Of a DNA stretch of 36,149 nt, positions 33,016 to 36,149 are shown piece by piece; within the stretch, counting starts at the first letter, position 1, and each line of letters begins with the position of its first letter. Position numbers and translations under genes: made by a program. The stretch is taken from positions 1-36,149 of the forward strand of contig JAICLJ010000031.1 of assembly GCA_025927575.1 (NCBI GenBank), written 5' to 3'. This DNA comes from Bryobacteraceae bacterium. Its GTDB lineage: Bacteria > Acidobacteriota > Terriglobia > Bryobacterales > Bryobacteraceae. The notes under the pieces were generated by a model. The model had not been told where the DNA came from, searched no databases, and worked only from the letters and a program-made list of their open reading frames with translations.

Positions 33016-34638
33016 ATGCCTCTGCCGCTTACGCCTCTGCGCTGCCTCGAACGCGCCATGGATGTTTTCTCGAGCAAACCCGGGATCGTTTGCGGCGACA
33101 GCACATTCACGTACGGTGAATTCGGAGAACGCTGCGGGCGGCTCGCTTCCGCGCTGAGCGCGCTCGGCATCTCGAAGGCCGACCGCGTTGCCTATCTCAG
33201 CTTCAACACCCACAAGCTGCTCGAAGCCTATTTCGGCGTGCTGCAGGCCGGCGCCATCGTGATGCCGCTTAACGTCCGCCTGACAATCCCTGAGCTCACT
33301 GGCATTCTGAATCATGCGGAAGCGGCAATTCTTTTCTATGAGCGGGATTTCGCGGCGATGATTCCGCAGTTCCGCGCCGCGTGCCGTGCCATCCGCCACT
33401 TCATTGCGCTCGACGGCGAGGACAGCGATTCGGTGCAATATGAATCGCTGCTGAGCGCTCACCCGGCGCAATCGCTCGACCCGTACAAGAACGCGGATGA
33501 CGATATCGCGGAGTTGTTCTACACCAGCGGCAGCACGGGAACACCCAAGGGTGTAATGCTGTCACATCGCGCGCTTTACCTGCATGCTTTGAGCGTCGCG
33601 ACGCTTTATGTTGAGACAGCCACGACGGTGGACTTGCACACCATACCTTTGTTTCACGCGAACGGCTGGGGACACCCGCATAGCTCGACTATGTTGGGCG
33701 TCACACAGGTGATGGTGCGCCGTTTCGATCCCGTGCACGTGTTCGAACTGATCGAGCGGCATCGGGCAACCGATATGGCGCTGGTGCCGACCATGGCGAA
33801 CGCGCTGCTCAACGTTCCGAACTCCAGTGAAATGAACGTATCCTCAATGCGGCAGATAACCCTCGGCGGCGCGGCATCCTCCCCGGCCCTCGTCGAGCAG
33901 ATGGAAAGGCTCTTCCGGTGCGAGGTGTTCGCCGGCTATGGGTTGACGGAATCGGCGCCAGTGCTAACGATGGCACGCGAAAAAAGCGGCATTCCTTGTG
34001 CAAGCGATGCAGAGCGATGGCGCAGGCGAGCCATGACCGGGTGGTCCATTCCGGGTGCGCGCCTGCGGGTTGTCGACGAACGACTGAACGATGTCCCCAA
34101 AGATCTGGAAAGCATTGGCGAGATCATCGCTTCGGCGGACTGGCTGATGAGCGGCTATTACAAAGATCCCGTGGGATCGGCCGCTGTGCTGACCGGCCCA
34201 GGCGGCGAACCCGGAGGAGCGGATGGACAGCCTGTATGGCTGCATACGGGTGACATGGCTGTTTGGGATACAGATGGATTTATCCTGATTGTCGATCGTA
34301 AAAGAGAAATCATCGTCAGCGGCGGTGAAAATATTTCATCCCTTGAAATTGAGAGAGCCATTTACGCTCATCCCGCAGTCCTCGAGTGCGCCGTGGTTTC
34401 CGCTCCCGATCCGCAATGGGGAGAAGTGCCGGTGGCCATTGTCGTCAGCAAACCAAGCCACACGCTGCAGGCCGAAGAGTTACTGGAACACCTGCGAAAA
34501 AGTTTGAGCCGATTCAAACTGCCGAGGCGAGTGGAATTCGTGGAGGGGCCGCTGCCAAAGACCGGCACCGGCAAAATTCGAAAGCTGGACCTTCGTGAGC
34601 CATTCTGGAAAGGTTATGAGAAGAGGGTGCAGGGCTGA
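33016..34638 (+). CDS. AMP-dependent acyl-CoA synthetase
   Basis: This is an adenylate-forming ligase, probably activating medium- or long-chain fatty acids as CoA esters. The 540-residue product has the ATP motif Tyr-Thr-Ser-Gly-Ser-Thr-Gly-Thr-Pro-Lys-Gly (about 169-179), Gly-Tyr-Gly-Leu-Thr-Glu-Ser, and Thr-Gly-Asp-Met. It also has the hinge Asp-Arg-Lys-Arg-Glu-Ile-Ile-Val-Ser-Gly-Gly-Glu-Asn and the catalytic lysine in Pro-Lys-Thr-Gly-Thr-Gly-Lys-Ile-Arg-Lys near the C-terminus. It resembles AlkK-type enzymes; chain length is not readable. No beta-oxidation genes adjoin it. Confidence 0.92.
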   Translation: MPLPLTPLRCLERAMDVFSSKPGIVCGDSTFTYGEFGERCGRLASALSALGISKADRVAYLSFNTHKLLEAYFGVLQAGAIVMPLNVRLTIPELTGILNHAEAAILFYERDFAAMIPQFRAACRAIRHFIALDGEDSDSVQYESLLSAHPAQSLDPYKNADDDIAELFYTSGSTGTPKGVMLSHRALYLHALSVATLYVETATTVDLHTIPLFHANGWGHPHSSTMLGVTQVMVRRFDPVHVFELIERHRATDMALVPTMANALLNVPNSSEMNVSSMRQITLGGAASSPALVEQMERLFRCEVFAGYGLTESAPVLTMAREKSGIPCASDAERWRRRAMTGWSIPGARLRVVDERLNDVPKDLESIGEIIASADWLMSGYYKDPVGSAAVLTGPGGEPGGADGQPVWLHTGDMAVWDTDGFILIVDRKREIIVSGGENISSLEIERAIYAHPAVLECAVVSAPDPQWGEVPVAIVVSKPSHTLQAEELLEHLRKSLSRFKLPRRVEFVEGPLPKTGTGKIRKLDLREPFWKGYEKRVQG

Positions 34639-34752
34639 AACGAGTCCGTGCGACTCATTGCGCCCGCTGGCTTCGCCTGTCACATCGAGACTCATCTCGA
34701 AGCGCCCCAAGCTCTGACATACGCGCAACCGACAACGGGCGGAAAGCCAACG

Positions 34753-34932
34753 TTAGATCTTGCCGGGTTCCTCTTCCTTGCGTATTTCGTCGGCGCGTTT
34801 TTCGATCTGTTCGCGTAGCGAGTGGGGCTGCTCTGGCGCGGCGTTTGCTGAGCCCGATTGCATTTGCTCAATCCGCTGGCGCAGCCGCTTAGCTCTCTCT
34901 TCCTGACCTTCACGCGTATGTGCGTCAGACAT
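34753..34932 (-). CDS. Small charged protein of unknown function (59 aa)
   Basis: This is a 59-residue protein, almost entirely helical and charged, rich in Glu, Arg, Lys and Gln. It has two similar helices (Glu-Arg-Ala-Lys-Arg-Leu-Arg-Gln-Arg-Ile-Glu-Gln and Leu-Arg-Glu-Gln-Ile-Glu-Lys-Arg-Ala-Asp-Glu-Ile) joined by an Ala/Pro/Ser linker. A short coiled coil is likely. AGGAG lies 7 bases before the ATG, a strong ribosome-binding site, and an AT-rich TAAAAT box lies further upstream. No family is recognised. It is downstream of, and on the same strand as, the 284-residue unknown gene. Confidence 0.68.
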   Translation of the reverse strand: MSDAHTREGQEERAKRLRQRIEQMQSGSANAAPEQPHSLREQIEKRADEIRKEEEPGKI

Positions 34933-34996
34933 GTACTGCTCCTGCTCTTATTTTATTCCTGCTGGCGCCGAATGCGCGAACGATCTGGATGCCGCC

Positions 34997-35851
34997 TCAG
35001 AGCGTTTTGATGAAACTCCTCAACGATTCGGCTCGCGCTTTGCTCGACTCCGCGATAGGCGACGATGCGGAAGCGGAAGCAGCGAATGCCATCCCGGGCT
35101 TCTGCGTCCGATAGTGACTATCCCGAAGGACTTTACGCACCGTCAGGTCGATCGTCTCCCTTAGACTCTGACCGTTGCGCTGCAATTTGCCGAGGTCGCG
35201 GAGTTCAGTCTTTCCATTCGAAACGATGATCTGATACCACTGGTTCGTCACCGGATTCCCGAAGCTCACGTATCCGCCTTCCAACACCGTGTGCGGCGCC
35301 ATAATGCTCCCGCTGAAGCTGTACTGGATTGACGCCCCACCGCGCGCATCGTAGTAATGCGGAGTAATGAAATCCGAGAGTTCCTGCCCGTTGACGTCGT
35401 ACGCAAACTGGGTGCCCTCACAGGGATCGCACACTTCCACCAAATAGACGACCCGCTTGAAGCCGGAAACAGGCGCGGGCGAGTTGGGCGGAGGAGAGCC
35501 AGCCAGAGTTCTGTTGCCGAACGGGTCCGCCAGCATCTCAAGCGCCTCGTGGCTGGCTGTCAGCGTCCAGCCGTCGTCCGCCTGCACCAGAGAAAACGGC
35601 TGCCCGTTTTCATCTGTGTGGTAACCCGCCGCTCCCGGTTCCTTGATGTCGTCCTTAACAATAATGGGCCAGTAATCGACCGGCACGGATTCGAGTTTGT
35701 CGAATGCGTCCACAGTGGCATTTACTTTCCAGATAGGCCCGAAATCGCGCGAAGCCTGCTTCTGTAAAGCGGCGGCGACCGTCGAAATTTCAGAGAATCC
35801 GATTGACTTGGTTTCCGAAACCAGTGCGACTTGGTGAGGTAAAGTACTCAT
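34997..35851 (-). CDS. Uncharacterised protein with HExxE-type motif
   Basis: This is a 284-residue protein without signal peptide or membrane segments. Around residue 100 it reads Thr-Ala-Ser-His101-Glu102-Ala-Leu-Glu105-Met-Leu-Ala-Asp109-Pro. This recalls putative zinc-peptidase families with His-Glu-x2-Glu-x3-Asp-Pro rather than the classical HExxH. His78 lies in Gly-Tyr-His-Thr-Asp. A Cys-Asp-Pro-Cys pair lies near 141-144, and the C-terminal tail is rich in Ala/Ser. The ATG has a strong GGAGGA 5 bases upstream. Function is not known; a metal-dependent hydrolase is a possibility only. Confidence 0.8.
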   Translation of the reverse strand: MSTLPHQVALVSETKSIGFSEISTVAAALQKQASRDFGPIWKVNATVDAFDKLESVPVDYWPIIVKDDIKEPGAAGYHTDENGQPFSLVQADDGWTLTASHEALEMLADPFGNRTLAGSPPPNSPAPVSGFKRVVYLVEVCDPCEGTQFAYDVNGQELSDFITPHYYDARGGASIQYSFSGSIMAPHTVLEGGYVSFGNPVTNQWYQIIVSNGKTELRDLGKLQRNGQSLRETIDLTVRKVLRDSHYRTQKPGMAFAASASASSPIAESSKARAESLRSFIKTL

Positions 35852-36063
35852 GGCTTCCTCCAGTGAAGTTCTTCGTGCTGCTCCCGCGACATGAAGTCTT
35901 TAGGATCATGCAAGAAGTGATACGCAAAATCAAGCGTCTTTCCTTCGCAGCAATGAATCGGGCGAAGAAAAGTTTACGAATGTAATCGATCCCACCTTTC
36001 AATCGAGAGGCTGAGCGGAGTGTTACACTTCCAGCCGGAGAGCATCGGGTCGAATGCAGAGGA
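35852..36063. other. Divergent intergenic region, no gene seen
   Basis: This 212-base gap lies between the HExxE-motif gene (leftward) and the probable transporter gene (rightward). It must hold both promoters, but no hexamer pair stands out. No small gene with a ribosome-binding site is visible. Confidence 0.4.
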
Positions 36064-36149
36064 ATGAACTTGAGTAAGACGACGGCACAAACGTCGGGCG
36101 CCGTGGGCAGCACTGCGTATGTCTATTTGGCGGCCATTGTCGCGGCGAC
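36064..36149 (+). CDS. Start of a probable sugar-porter MFS transporter (partial)
   Basis: Only 28 codons lie inside the window and the gene runs off the right edge. They read a short polar start, then Ser-Gly-Ala-Val-Gly-Ser-Thr-Ala-Tyr-Val-Tyr-Leu-Ala-Ala-Ile-Val-Ala-Ala, the beginning of a first membrane helix. The wording resembles the N-terminus of sugar-porter (SP) family major-facilitator proteins. GAGG lies close before the ATG. The call rests on little sequence and could change once the next 300 bases are read. Confidence 0.5.
   Translation, partial: MNLSKTTAQTSGAVGSTAYVYLAAIVAA

Noticed and set aside
34641-34655. Short GAGTC/GACTC hairpin after the acyl-CoA ligase
   Set aside because: A 5-base stem with no T-run is too weak to call a terminator.
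1-36149. CRISPR arrays, tRNA/rRNA genes, insertion sequences, phage genes
   Set aside because: No regularly spaced repeats, cloverleaf-like sequences, rRNA segments, transposases or integrases were recognised by eye. A tRNA scan and an IS database search would settle this.

Overview
This window looks like a chromosomal segment of a soil-type Acidobacteriota, most likely near Solibacter/Bryobacter. That placement is inferred from a very large TonB-dependent receptor with an N-terminal carboxypeptidase-regulatory-like domain and the LPLNGRN motif, from a type-B sdhCAB operon, from secreted c-type cytochromes, and from the moderately high G+C seen by eye. No rRNA, tRNA, CRISPR array, prophage or insertion sequence was recognised.

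Layout, left to right. (1) 1-6.6 kb: a secreted di-heme cytochrome c overlapping the start of another exported protein at the left edge, the transcription accessory protein Tex, an agmatinase, and stress-type membrane or envelope proteins (MgtC-like, HdeD-like, PRC-barrel). (2) 6.9-10.3 kb: a tight three-gene operon encoding a receiver/glutaredoxin-like/thioredoxin-reductase-like flavoprotein, a cyclic-nucleotide-binding-domain histidine kinase and a small UBP-type zinc-finger protein. This is the most unusual system in the window. (3) 10.3-19.4 kb: a secreted or anchored alpha/beta hydrolase, a small conserved-looking protein, a 3' remnant of msrA, the 1170-residue receptor, a UDP-glucuronate decarboxylase-like epimerase, an HdrD/GlpC-like membrane Fe-S oxidoreductase, a Tat-exported sugar isomerase-like protein and a small basic protein. 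(4) 19.5-19.9 kb: a decayed HicBA toxin-antitoxin locus in which HicB carries a stop and frameshifts, and HicA keeps its whole body but appears to have lost its ATG (now ATA). (5) 20.1-27.5 kb: housekeeping genes sdhCAB, mrp, tsaD, queA and a CorA transporter. (6) 27.5-36.1 kb: an ECF sigma factor, a class II aldolase, a zinc-ribbon rhomboid, an imidazolonepropionase homologue that has lost all its metal ligands and overlaps glutamate formimidoyltransferase, a secreted protein of unknown function, an acyl-CoA ligase, a 59-residue charged protein, an uncharacterised protein with an HExxE-type motif, and the start of a probable sugar-porter MFS transporter.

How they fit together: sdhCAB and the HdrD-like protein feed electrons to the quinone pool. 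The di-heme cytochrome and its partial partner suggest periplasmic oxidation. The receptor, epimerase, sugar isomerase and sugar porter suit a polysaccharide-degrading soil lifestyle. The flavoprotein-kinase-zinc-finger operon looks like a two-component system whose receiver is fused directly to a redox-type flavoenzyme rather than to a DNA-binding domain.
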